Assembly: GCA_022599775.1 (NCBI GenBank) | Contig: JAHZLQ010000033.1 | Coordinates: 1 to 64,000 of the forward strand | Direction of reading: 5' to 3' | DNA length: 64,000 nucleotides | Origin: Gammaproteobacteria bacterium | GTDB taxonomy: Bacteria; Pseudomonadota; Gammaproteobacteria; Nevskiales; Nevskiaceae | Part shown: in pieces, positions 26,246 through 35,653 of the stretch | Position numbering within the stretch: the stretch's first letter is position 1 | Layout: every line of letters begins with the position of its first letter | Notes under the pieces: model-generated | What the model saw: the letters and a program-made list of their open reading frames with translations, nothing else | What the model was told of the DNA's origin: nothing | Databases searched by the model: none | Translations under genes and position numbers: made by a program

Positions 26246-26581
26246 CTAGTGAAACGTGATGGCAGTCGCTGGAATTTCGCGCAAGGCCCATTGAATGCAG
26301 GTGTCATATTCGAACTTGCTGAGGCGTTCGTCTTCGCTCTCCGGGGCATCGGCCGAGGCGATACGCCCGGTTTCGTCGAATTCGATGCAGGCACCGGCGG
26401 TTTGCACGCGAATTTCCGCGCCATTGTCGCTTTCGACGGTGACCTGCAGGTAGCGCAGGCGGTGCTTGGCGAATTCGGGCAGCGTATCGCTGCCGGTCGC
26501 GACCTGGGCGGCCTCGTCGGGCGAAAATTCGCGCACCGTACCGGCGGGCGTGAGAATGAAATGACGGATTTCGTTTGGCAT
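26246..26581 (-). CDS. Conserved-looking small protein of unknown function
   Basis: The 111-aa acidic protein starts MPNEIRHFILTPAGTVREFSPDEAA and ends IPATAITFH. It is probably a small alpha/beta domain: an alternating hydrophobic strand YLQVTVESDNGAEIRVQTAG is followed by an acidic helix (PESEDERLSKFEYDTCIQWALREI). There is no signal peptide or membrane segment. It lies 33 nt upstream of the PF04339 gene on the same strand, so it appears to lead the unknown-PF04339-aat-bpt-infA operon. I do not recognise the family. Codon usage matches its neighbours, which supports a real gene. Confidence 0.65.
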   Translation of the reverse strand: MPNEIRHFILTPAGTVREFSPDEAAQVATGSDTLPEFAKHRLRYLQVTVESDNGAEIRVQTAGACIEFDETGRIASADAPESEDERLSKFEYDTCIQWALREIPATAITFH

Positions 26582-26672
26582 GGTGCGGACCCCCGGAGCC
26601 TCGTATGCTCCTGTAGACCTGCCTCATTGATGAGGGTTCCGGTGCAATTATTCAAGTGCGAGGTCGGCCCGA

Positions 26673-26707
26673 GCCTGACCCGAGTCAGGCGGACGCACTG
26701 ATATACT
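26673..26707 (+). promoter_or_regulatory. Palindrome next to a -10 element upstream of ftsK
   Basis: GCCTGAC/GTCAGGC (26673-26679 and 26684-26690, CCGA between) is a perfect inverted repeat. It ends 11 bp before TATACT (26702-26707), a good -10 element. It covers the expected -35 zone, as a repressor operator would. It is not a LexA box: CTG and CAG are 8, not 10, bases apart. Confidence 0.35.
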
Positions 26708-26749
26708 TGCACGACTGGTCCACCCACGTAACGTAATTCCGCAGTTTCT

Positions 26750-29098
26750 GTGCCAAAGCCCAAATCTCAGGCCGTAGATACCGGGCCCGGCTGGATCGAA
26801 CGCCTGCTGCACGAGGCCTTGTTCGCCACGGCGCTGGGTCTGTCCGTATTTCTGTTGGTCGCGCTGTTCAGCTACAGCCCGGGCGACCCCGGCTGGTCGT
26901 CGAGTGGTGACGGCGGTCGCGTCCATAACCTGATCGGCGTGACCGGCGCCTGGATCGCCGACGTACTGCTGTCGCTGCTGGGTTATGTGGCCTATCTGGT
27001 GCCTGCGCTGGTCTTTGCGCTGGGGCTCAATGCCTATCGCAGCCTGCGCAACCCGCTCACCGCCCGGATACCGGCGGCGATGCGGGGCGTCGCCGCCATC
27101 GTGACCGTGGCCTGCACCGCGGCCTTGTTCGCGCAGCACGTGGGTGCCTCGCCCAATTGGGTGCCGCAGGGCAGCGGCGGCATCAGCGGCCAGATGCTGG
27201 CGGACACGCTGGTCGGCGTGTTGAGCACGGTCGGCGCGAGCCTGCTGTTGCTGACCTTGCTGGCTGCGTCGCTGCCGATCGCGCTGACGTTCTCCTGGCT
27301 GATGCTGTTCGACCGTGTGGGCGATGTGCTGCTCAATGGCTGGCAGTCCTGGCGCCGGCGCCGGTCCGAGGCCGCCGCCGCACGTGACAAGGCGCGGGAC
27401 TCCGAGAAGCTCGCCGTGGCCCGGCGCGAGCTCAGTCTGCCGCCGCCACTCGCCAACGTCGCGCGCCCGGTAGCGCCGGCCGAAAGTTCGCCGTCCTTGC
27501 AACGCGAAATGAAGAAGCGGCGCAAGGCGCCCAACGCCGCGGCCGAAACGCAGCTGAGTCTGCCGATCACCGAGGAAGCCGGGGTGGAGGTGCCACCGTT
27601 CACCGGCGATCCGCTGCCGCCGCTGTCGATGCTCGATGCGCCGCGCCCCTCGGTGCAGGGCTTCAGCGAAGTCGATCTGGAACGTATCTCGCGCGATCTG
27701 GAACAGCATCTGTCCGATTTCGGCGTGACCGCCACCGTCGTGGCGGCTCAGCCGGGGCCGGTGGTGACGCGCTTCGAATTGCAGCCGGCACCGGGCGTCA
27801 AGGGATCGCAGGTGACCAATCTGGCGAAAGATCTTGCGCGTGCGCTATCGGTTGCCAGTGTGCGCGTGATCGAGGTGGTCGAAGGCAAGTCCGTGATCGG
27901 ACTCGAGATCCCGAATCACCATCGCGACGTGGTGCAGCTCTCGGAGATTCTGTCGGGCCCGGGTTATCAGAACTCGGCCTCACCGGTGACCCTGGCGCTG
28001 GGCAAGGACATCGCCGGTCATCCGGTAGTGATCGATCTGGCGAAGATGCCGCATTTGATGGTGGCCGGCACTACCGGCGCCGGCAAGTCGGTGGCGATCA
28101 ACGTGATGATCCTGTCGATCCTGTACCGCGCCACGGCCGATCAGGTGCGCTTGATCCTGATCGATCCGAAGATGCTGGAACTGTCGGTCTACGAAGGCAT
28201 TCCGCATCTGCTGACCCCGGTCGTGACCGATATGAAGGACGCGGCCAATGCGCTGCGCTGGTGCGTCGGTGAAATGGAGCGCCGCTACCGCCTGATGACG
28301 CAGATCGGCGTGCGCAACCTGGCCGGTCTGAACCGCAAGATCGCCGATGCAGTGGCCGCCGGAAAGCCGCTGATCGACCCGCTGGCGCCGAAGTCGGACC
28401 TGTTCGAAGACGGCGATGCGCCGGAGCCGGTGTATCTGGAGTCCGTTCCGGCGATCGTGGTGATCATCGACGAGCTGGCGGACATGATGATGGTCGTCGG
28501 CAAGAAGGTCGAAGAGCTGATCGCCCGTATCGCGCAAAAGGCGCGCGCCGCCGGTATTCATTTGATCGTTGCGACCCAGCGCCCCAGCGTCGACGTCATC
28601 ACCGGCCTGATCAAGGCCAATATCCCGTCGCGCGTAGCGTTCCAGGTGGCCTCGCGCGTGGATTCACGCACGATTCTCGATGAAATGGGCGCCGAAACCC
28701 TGCTGGGTCACGGCGACATGTTGTATCGCCCGGTGGGTTCCAGCCGCATCAATCGCGTGCACGGCGCCTTCGTCGACGACCATGAGGTCCACAAGGTGGC
28801 AGCCTACCTGCGTCAGGTCGGCGAACCGGACTACATCGAGGCGGTGGTGTCCGGCGAGCCCGATGCCGGTACCGGTGCCGAGACCGAGGATGCGGAGAAG
28901 GATCCGCTCTACGACCAGGCCGTGGCCCTGGTCATCGAAACCGGCAAGGCCTCCACATCCTGGGTGCAGCGCCGCCTCAAGATCGGCTACAACCGCGCGG
29001 CCCGCATGATCGAGCAGATGGAAGCCTCCGGTGTCGTCGGTCCCAGCGGACCGGGCGGCAACCGCGAAATTCTGGTGCCGGGGGCGGGCGAGCGTTGA
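26750..29098 (+). CDS. ftsK: DNA translocase FtsK
   Basis: FtsK is the septal DNA pump that resolves chromosome dimers. The 782-aa protein has an N-terminal domain with four to five membrane helices (about 22-190) and a Lys/Ala-rich linker (about 200-300). The motor domain has Walker [10 protein letters not shown] (440-448), Walker [13 protein letters not shown] and [20 protein letters not shown]-terminal gamma winged-helix follows ([36 protein letters not shown]), which reads KOPS sites. The start is GTG 26750. The 3' end overlaps the next TTG start by 4 bp. Confidence 0.96.
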   Translation: MPKPKSQAVDTGPGWIERLLHEALFATALGLSVFLLVALFSYSPGDPGWSSSGDGGRVHNLIGVTGAWIADVLLSLLGYVAYLVPALVFALGLNAYRSLRNPLTARIPAAMRGVAAIVTVACTAALFAQHVGASPNWVPQGSGGISGQMLADTLVGVLSTVGASLLLLTLLAASLPIALTFSWLMLFDRVGDVLLNGWQSWRRRRSEAAAARDKARDSEKLAVARRELSLPPPLANVARPVAPAESSPSLQREMKKRRKAPNAAAETQLSLPITEEAGVEVPPFTGDPLPPLSMLDAPRPSVQGFSEVDLERISRDLEQHLSDFGVTATVVAAQPGPVVTRFELQPAPGVKGSQVTNLAKDLARALSVASVRVIEVVEGKSVIGLEIPNHHRDVVQLSEILSGPGYQNSASPVTLALGKDIAGHPVVIDLAKMPHLMVAGTTGAGKSVAINVMILSILYRATADQVRLILIDPKMLELSVYEGIPHLLTPVVTDMKDAANALRWCVGEMERRYRLMTQIGVRNLAGLNRKIADAVAAGKPLIDPLAPKSDLFEDGDAPEPVYLESVPAIVVIIDELADMMMVVGKKVEELIARIAQKARAAGIHLIVATQRPSVDVITGLIKANIPSRVAFQVASRVDSRTILDEMGAETLLGHGDMLYRPVGSSRINRVHGAFVDDHEVHKVAAYLRQVGEPDYIEAVVSGEPDAGTGAETEDAEKDPLYDQAVALVIETGKASTSWVQRRLKIGYNRAARMIEQMEASGVVGPSGPGGNREILVPGAGER

Positions 29099-29601
29099 GG
29101 AAGGTTCTGATCAGCGCCGCGGTGTTGGTTCTGGCGCTGTCGACCGCGCCAGCTCGTGCAATGTTGCTGCCGGGTGATACGCCGCCCGCGCAATTGGGCG
29201 TGGATGTGAACGGGCAGATGCGCGAGCTTGCGGAGTTCCGTGGGCGCGTCGTCATCGTCAGTTTCTGGGCCAGTTGGTGCGCCCCGTGTTTCGAGGAAAT
29301 GAAACTGCTCGAGCGCGTGCAGCGCAGCGTTGGGCGAGACCGTTTGATCATTGCCTCGGTCAATTTTGCGCAGTCCAGCGAGGTGTTCGCGGAACTCAAG
29401 ACCCGGCTCAGCGATGTCGATCTGATGCTCACTTCGGACCCGCACGGTGCGCTCGGCACGCAGTACGGTGTCAACCGAATACCGTTCAGCTTCGTCATAG
29501 ATCAACAGGGCGTGATTCGTTACGTCTACAGTGGCTATGGCGAAAAAATCCAGCGCGCCCTGGCCGAGGACCTCGACCGACTGCTGGAGCGGTCGAGGTA
29601 G
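29095..29601 (+). CDS. Periplasmic TlpA/ResA-like thioredoxin-fold protein
   Basis: The 168-aa precursor has a Sec signal peptide (1-22, ARA at the cut). The thioredoxin-fold domain carries the redox site [14 protein letters not shown] (WCxPC). The cis-Pro loop is [10 protein letters not shown], and [20 protein letters not shown] forms the last helix. It is probably a periplasmic disulfide reductase of the TlpA/ResA/DsbE type. The start is TTG at 29095, overlapping the ftsK stop, so it is translationally coupled to ftsK. The partner is unknown. Confidence 0.85.
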   Translation: MRKVLISAAVLVLALSTAPARAMLLPGDTPPAQLGVDVNGQMRELAEFRGRVVIVSFWASWCAPCFEEMKLLERVQRSVGRDRLIIASVNFAQSSEVFAELKTRLSDVDLMLTSDPHGALGTQYGVNRIPFSFVIDQQGVIRYVYSGYGEKIQRALAEDLDRLLERSR

Positions 29602-29666
29602 TTCAGAAGCGGTTCAGTCCGGCGGTTGATGATCGCGGCCCTCATGGCACATTCCGGAGCTATTCC

Positions 29667-30299
29667 TTGAAGACAAAGCTGCTGTCCGCCCTTGGTTTGG
29701 TGCTGGGCTTGACGTTCGCCGCCGCGCCGGTTCATGCGAGCGACGCCGAAAGCGCCCTGCGCAGCTTCGTCGAGGACGTGCGCACCTTCAGCGCGAACTA
29801 CGAGCAGGTCCAGACCGACGACGCGGGCGAGGTCCTGCAGCGCTCCAGCGGCAGCATGGCGCTGTCGCGCCCCGGAAAATTCCGATGGACCTACGACACA
29901 CCGTATGAGCAACTCATGGTCTGCGACGGTGAATCGATCTGGGTCTACGACCCGGACCTGGCGCAGGTCACGCGCCGTCCCGCCGAAGCGGCCCTGACCG
30001 GAACCCCGGCGGCACTGCTGGCGCAGCGCGCCAGCCTGTCCGACAGCTTCACGATTGAGGACGGCGGACGCAGCGATGGCCTGCAAGGCGTGCGCCTGCT
30101 GCCGGTCCAGGCCGACAGCGATTTCAAGTCGATCGAGCTGTGGCTGCGTGATGGCGCGCCGGTGCGCATGCGCTTTCACGACCAGCTCGGCGGCCAGACC
30201 GAAGTGCGCTTCACCCAGCTGAGCGTCAATCAGGCGATCGATGCCGCACAGTTCCAGTTCACGCCACCGGCCGGTGCCGAGGTCGTCGACGCTGGCTGA
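29667..30299 (+). CDS. lolA: Outer-membrane lipoprotein carrier protein LolA
   Basis: LolA shuttles lipoproteins across the periplasm from LolCDE to LolB. The protein is 210 aa with a signal peptide (1-22, VHAS). The family regions FSANYEQVQTDD, GSMALSRPGKFRWTYDTPYEQLMVCDGESIWVYDPDLAQVT and PVRMRFHDQLGGQTEVRFTQL follow. The frame is open much further upstream, but only the TTG at 29667, with GGAG seven bases before it, begins with a signal peptide. Position ftsK-x-lolA-rarA-serS is the classical gammaproteobacterial order. Confidence 0.94.
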   Translation: MKTKLLSALGLVLGLTFAAAPVHASDAESALRSFVEDVRTFSANYEQVQTDDAGEVLQRSSGSMALSRPGKFRWTYDTPYEQLMVCDGESIWVYDPDLAQVTRRPAEAALTGTPAALLAQRASLSDSFTIEDGGRSDGLQGVRLLPVQADSDFKSIELWLRDGAPVRMRFHDQLGGQTEVRFTQLSVNQAIDAAQFQFTPPAGAEVVDAG

Positions 30300-30350
30300 G
30301 CGGGGGCGCGCGGCCTTGCTGCGGACGCTGATCGTCTCGGGAACAGCGCG

Positions 30351-30362
30351 TAAACTTTCGCC
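30351..30362 (+). promoter_or_regulatory. -10 element immediately before the rarA start codon
   Basis: TAAACT at 30351-30356 is followed by six bases and the rarA ATG at 30363. CTGATC (30328-30333) gives a weak -35 with a 17-bp spacer. The mRNA would be leaderless; no Shine-Dalgarno sequence is present. Confidence 0.4.
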
Positions 30363-31709
30363 ATGGCCCTTGATCTGGATATCCCGAACCAGCCGTCGCC
30401 GAAGCCCGCGCTGAGCAACGCGCCACTCGACGCCGCGCCCTTGGCGGAGCGGATGCGTCCGCGGAATCTCGACGAGATCGTCGGGCAGGCGCATCTGGTC
30501 GGCGTTTCGGCGCCGCTGCGGGCGCTGCTCGAAGCCGGTCGTCCGCCGTCGATGATCCTGTGGGGGCCGCCCGGAACCGGCAAGACCACGTTGGCGCGTG
30601 TGGTTGCCCAGCATGTCGAAGCGCAGTTTCTGACACTTTCAGCGGTCATGGCCGGGGTCAAGGACATCCGCGAGGCCGTGGCCAAGGCGCAGGCGGCACG
30701 CCAGACGCAGCCGCCGATGCGCACCGTGCTGTTCATCGACGAAATCCACCGTTTCAACAAGAGCCAGCAGGACGCGCTGCTGCCGTACGTGGAAGACGGC
30801 ACCTTGATCCTGATCGGCGCCACCACCGAAAATCCCTCGTTCGAGCTCAACAGCGCCTTGCTGTCGCGTGGTCGCGTGTTCGTGCTCAACACCCTGTCCG
30901 CCGAGGATCTGCGCGGACTCCTGCAGCGTGCACTCGACGATGCCGAGCGGGGTCTCGGCGGCCTGGAGGTGCCCGAGGACTGGCTGAGCCGTATTGTCGA
31001 ACTCGCCGACGGTGACGCGCGGCGCTCGCTGGTGTTGCTGGAAACCGTGGGCGAATGGCTGCGTGCCGGCGGTGGTGCGGACGAGGCCGCGCTGGACCGT
31101 CTGCTGGGGCGCGGCATGCGTCGCTTCGACAAGGGTGGCGACAATTTCTACGATCAGATTTCGGCCTTGCACAAGTCGGTGCGCGGCTCCAATCCCGATG
31201 CCGCGCTGTACTGGTTCTCGCGCATGCTCGACGGTGGTGCGGATGCCGGTTATCTCGCGCGCCGTCTGACGCGCATGGCGGTCGAAGACATCGGCTTGGC
31301 TGATCCACGCGCACTGCCGATGTGTCTGCAGGCCTGGGATGCCTACGAGCGTCTGGGCTCGCCGGAAGGCGATCTGGCGCTGGCACAGCTTGCGGTGTAT
31401 CTCGCCGTGGCACCCAAGTCGAACGCGGTCTACACGGCGTTCAAGGCCGCGCGCGACGACGTCGACCGGCATGGCAGCCTGGAAGTGCCGATGCACATCC
31501 GCAATGCGCCGACCAAACTGATGAAAGGGCTCGGCTATGGCAAAGGCTATCGTTACGACCACGACGAAGCTGGCGCCGTCGCGACCGGACAGAGCTTTCT
31601 GCCGGAGCGGATCGAAGGCAGCGTCTACTACCAGCCGGTGGCGCGCGGTCTGGAAATCAAGATTGGCGAACGACTCGCGCAACTGCGCAAAGGACCGGAA
31701 TCCAAGTGA
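30363..31709 (+). CDS. rarA: Replication-associated recombination protein RarA (MgsA)
   Basis: RarA is a AAA+ clamp-loader-like ATPase that acts at stalled forks. The 448-aa protein has MRPRNLDEIVGQAHLVG, Walker A GPPGTGKTT (about 68-76), Walker B TVLFIDEIHRFNKSQQDALLP and sensor 1 ILIGATTENPSFELNSALLSR. The C-terminal tetramerisation domain contains KSVRGSNPDAALYWFSRMLDGGAD and the end region YLPERIEG-like FLPERIEGSVYY. The start ATG has no Shine-Dalgarno sequence. The stop overlaps crcB (GTGA). Confidence 0.96.
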   Translation: MALDLDIPNQPSPKPALSNAPLDAAPLAERMRPRNLDEIVGQAHLVGVSAPLRALLEAGRPPSMILWGPPGTGKTTLARVVAQHVEAQFLTLSAVMAGVKDIREAVAKAQAARQTQPPMRTVLFIDEIHRFNKSQQDALLPYVEDGTLILIGATTENPSFELNSALLSRGRVFVLNTLSAEDLRGLLQRALDDAERGLGGLEVPEDWLSRIVELADGDARRSLVLLETVGEWLRAGGGADEAALDRLLGRGMRRFDKGGDNFYDQISALHKSVRGSNPDAALYWFSRMLDGGADAGYLARRLTRMAVEDIGLADPRALPMCLQAWDAYERLGSPEGDLALAQLAVYLAVAPKSNAVYTAFKAARDDVDRHGSLEVPMHIRNAPTKLMKGLGYGKGYRYDHDEAGAVATGQSFLPERIEGSVYYQPVARGLEIKIGERLAQLRKGPESK

Positions 31710-32101
31710 GCCTGTTTGGGTTTTTCGTGGTGGGCATCGGCGCCGCGCTGGGCGCCTGTCTGCGCTGGTCGCTGAGCCTGTGGCTCAATCCGATCGTCGC
31801 CACCTTGCCGCTGGGGACGCTTGCGGCCAACCTGCTTGGCGGCTATTTGATGGGAGTCGCGATGGGCTTGCTGCCGATGCTGCATACCTTGTCGCCGGAA
31901 GCGCGGCTGATGATCACGACCGGATTTCTCGGCGGTCTGACGACCTTCTCCACCTTCTCGGCCGAGTCCACCAGCCTGTTGTTGCGCCAGCAGTTTGGTG
32001 CCGCGATGCTGCTGATCGGCGTTCACGTGCTGGGCTCGCTGGCGGCCACGGCCTTGGGTCTGGCGAGCGTGCATGGCCTGCGGCTGTGGATCGCGCGCTG
32101 A
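31706..32101 (+). CDS. crcB: Fluoride exporter CrcB/FluC
   Basis: FluC is a dual-topology dimeric fluoride channel of the inner membrane. From GTG 31706 the protein is 131 aa with four hydrophobic helices. Motifs are GAALGACLRW, GTLAANLLGGYLMG (including the conserved Asn) and TGFLGGLTTFSTFSAES, the last containing the Phe-box and Na-site region. The GTG overlaps the rarA stop (GTGA). No fluoride riboswitch precedes it, so expression follows rarA. Confidence 0.93.
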   Translation: MSLFGFFVVGIGAALGACLRWSLSLWLNPIVATLPLGTLAANLLGGYLMGVAMGLLPMLHTLSPEARLMITTGFLGGLTTFSTFSAESTSLLLRQQFGAAMLLIGVHVLGSLAATALGLASVHGLRLWIAR

Positions 32102-32151
32102 GCGAAAGCGTGAAGGCGGTTTCAACGTCTACAATGCGCGTCCTTTTCTGA

Positions 32152-33444
<1,293 letters not shown>

Positions 33445-33445
33445 G

Positions 33446-33465
33446 GTCGGTCCTGCGGGACCGAC
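33446..33465 (+). terminator. Hairpin directly after serS
   Basis: The perfect 8-bp stem GTCGGTCC/GGACCGAC with a four-base TGCG loop begins two bases after the serS stop. There is no T-run, so it is at best a weak or Rho-assisted terminator, or an mRNA-stabilising stem. Confidence 0.35.
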
Positions 33466-33570
33466 GATGACGGGCGAATCCGGGAGGCGTGAGATGGGGG
33501 AGGGTCGTTGTAGACACTTCGGCGCAGGTGCCGGCGCCAACGACTCCTGCGCCTGGGCGGCCGCGCGCGC

Positions 33571-34824
33571 ATGAGCATCGTCGACGCGGTTTTGGCGCAT
33601 CAGGACGGTTTGAAGATCATCTCGATTCCGTTCGTCGCAGCCTTCGTGGGCTGGTCGACCAACTGGCTCGCGGTGCGCATGACCTTTTACCCGCTGGATT
33701 TCTGGGGCGTGCATATCGGGCCGCTGCCGCTCGGCTGGCAGGGCATCATCCCGTCCAAGGCGCGGCGCATGGCGGGTCTGGCGGTACAGTCGATCCTGAG
33801 CAAGCTGATCTCGATGCGCGAGATCGTCGAGGTCATGGATCCGCGGCTGGTCGCCGAGCACATCATCGAGGAAGTCGATCCGCTGCTGGACGCCTGGACC
33901 GATGAAATGATGATCGCGCACCATCCGGTGCTGTGGTCGAATCTGCCGGACCCGCTGCGTCGCATGATGCGGGTGCGCGTGCGCGCCAAACTGCCACACC
34001 TGATCGACGACCTGATGCAGGACATTGCGCTCAATGTCGACCATCTGGTGGATGTGAAAACCCTGGTCGAGGACCACCTCGAAAAGAACAAGGAACTCCT
34101 CAACCGCGTGTTCTGGGAGTGCGGTCAGACCGAGTTCCGCTTTCTGGTTCATTCCGGTTGGTTTTTTGGTGGCTTTTTCGGCTTGTTGCAGATGTTGCAG
34201 TGGTTCCTGTTCCCGGTGTGGTGGACCCTGCCGATTGGCGGCGTGGTGGTCGGCTATGCCACCAACTGGATCGCGCTCAACCTGATCTTTCGTCCGCTCA
34301 ATCCGATCCGGATCGGGCCGCTGCGCATCCAGGGATTGTTCCTCAAGCGTCAGGATGCGGTCTCCGAGTCGTTCTGCCGGATCATGGTCGAGGACATCGT
34401 CACGCTGCGCCGCCTGATCGAATCAATGCTGCAGGGGCCGCAATCGGAACGTACCGCCGCGATCGTGCGACGCCACATGCGTCCGCTGGTGGACGGCGTG
34501 GCCGGTGCGCTCAGCGGCACCATGAAACTGCTGGTCCAGACCACGCTGGGGCCGAGCCGTTTCGCGGAGATTCGCGAGTCGGTTGGCGACAAGGCGCTGG
34601 CCGAGGCCTCGCTGCCGTTCAACAATGACGCGTTCGCGCACGAACGCGCGGCCGTGGTCGGCTCCTTGATTCAGGGGCGCATGCAGCAGCTTCCGGCCGA
34701 GGAGTTTCAGGACCTGCTGCGGCCGTGCTTCAAGGAAGACGAGATGAAGCTGATCCTGGTCGGTGCCGCGCTCGGCTGCATGGCCGGCTTTGCGCAATTA
34801 TTCCTGGTGTTCGGTTTCGGCTGA
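33571..34824 (+). CDS. DUF445 (PF04286) membrane protein
   Basis: The 417-aa protein has two copies of a membrane motif. The N-terminal one is FVAAFVGWSTNWLAVRMTFYPL (about 20-42). The middle one is IGGVVVGYATNWIALNLIFRPL (about 224-246), preceded by another hydrophobic stretch. A C-terminal helix is LILVGAALGCMAGFAQLFLVFGF. Long helical regions lie between them. This matches DUF445, a family of inner-membrane proteins without an assigned function. The 3' end overlaps the opposite gene by 27 bp. Confidence 0.85.
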   Translation: MSIVDAVLAHQDGLKIISIPFVAAFVGWSTNWLAVRMTFYPLDFWGVHIGPLPLGWQGIIPSKARRMAGLAVQSILSKLISMREIVEVMDPRLVAEHIIEEVDPLLDAWTDEMMIAHHPVLWSNLPDPLRRMMRVRVRAKLPHLIDDLMQDIALNVDHLVDVKTLVEDHLEKNKELLNRVFWECGQTEFRFLVHSGWFFGGFFGLLQMLQWFLFPVWWTLPIGGVVVGYATNWIALNLIFRPLNPIRIGPLRIQGLFLKRQDAVSESFCRIMVEDIVTLRRLIESMLQGPQSERTAAIVRRHMRPLVDGVAGALSGTMKLLVQTTLGPSRFAEIRESVGDKALAEASLPFNNDAFAHERAAVVGSLIQGRMQQLPAEEFQDLLRPCFKEDEMKLILVGAALGCMAGFAQLFLVFGFG

Positions 34825-35544
34825 GCGCTGCGACTTGGGCAGCGTGGCCGCGACCGCATCGGCGGTGCGCCGGTTCGCGTCGAGCAGTTCGCGATAGGCA
34901 TCGCGCTGCTGTTGCAGCAAGGACCGGTAGGACAGCGCCAGATTGCGGAAGCGTGGGCCGGACACCGCTTCGGGATCGAGCACGCGCGACTGCACGATGT
35001 CGAAATGCTCGATGGCGAACGGCATGACCCGGTTCAAGGTCCAGTCCTGCAGCAGGTCGACCTTGTTTTCGACCAGCGGAAGCTGCTCGTAGTACTCCAC
35101 CAGCGTTGCACGTAGCGCGTAGTCACTGATCAGCGACAGGCTGCCGCTGTTGCGCAGCGTTTCGTACGTGCCTCGCGTAGGAACCGCGACCACATTCGCG
35201 ACGATGTGGCGAAAGACGTCGAAGGCCTGCTCCGGCGTCCATGGCGCTTGCTCGTCTGGAGCGAAAATCAAGCTGTCCAGCGCCTTCAGTTTGGTATCCA
35301 GGCCTGGAAGCAGCTGTTCGAGTTGCTGGCGATCACTGGCCAGATCCTGCGCGAAGCCTTGCAGGTACTCCTGGGCGCGATGCTGTTGCTGGCGTCCCTC
35401 GTTCCAGTTGTTGAGCAGGAAGGCAGCGGTGACGCCGAAGAACACCACGCCCAGCTCCAGCACCAGCGCGCGCCAGTCCAAGGGACGGGGCCGCGTCGAC
35501 GCCGCCATTTCACGAGGAGCTTCAGCTTCGGGACTGCGGTCCAC
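34798..35544 (-). CDS. Single-span membrane protein, DUF6090-like, unknown function
   Basis: The 248-aa protein has a short charged N-terminus. One membrane helix (about 27-44, LVLELGVVFFGVTAAFLL) is followed at once by NNWNEGRQQQ. A helical, probably periplasmic domain follows, with RGTYETLRNSGSLSLISD and LVEYYEQLP. The FLLNNWNEGR junction and the RNSGSLSLI segment resemble DUF6090-type proteins, but I am not certain of the family. The start may be GTG 35544 or ATG 35508; neither has a clear ribosome binding site. It is convergent with and overlaps the DUF445 gene. Confidence 0.65.
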   Translation of the reverse strand: MDRSPEAEAPREMAASTRPRPLDWRALVLELGVVFFGVTAAFLLNNWNEGRQQQHRAQEYLQGFAQDLASDRQQLEQLLPGLDTKLKALDSLIFAPDEQAPWTPEQAFDVFRHIVANVVAVPTRGTYETLRNSGSLSLISDYALRATLVEYYEQLPLVENKVDLLQDWTLNRVMPFAIEHFDIVQSRVLDPEAVSGPRFRNLALSYRSLLQQQRDAYRELLDANRRTADAVAATLPKSQRSAETEHQE

Positions 35545-35653
35545 GTCAGGACTCGATTGAGGGCTGAAGCGTCAAAGCATATCGCGGCGGCGCGCATCTT
35601 TGTTGTTCGCTGGCTGCGCGGTTGCGAGCCAATTTCATTATCATTGCGCACCC

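Noticed and set aside
26675..26688. LexA box upstream of ftsK
   Set aside because: CTG and CAG are separated by 8 bases; the gammaproteobacterial SOS box needs 10 and ends CTGT/ACAG.
35629..35643. Fur box upstream of mrcB
   Set aside because: Only one half-site (ATTATCA) is good; the other half matches poorly and PBP1B is not a known Fur target.
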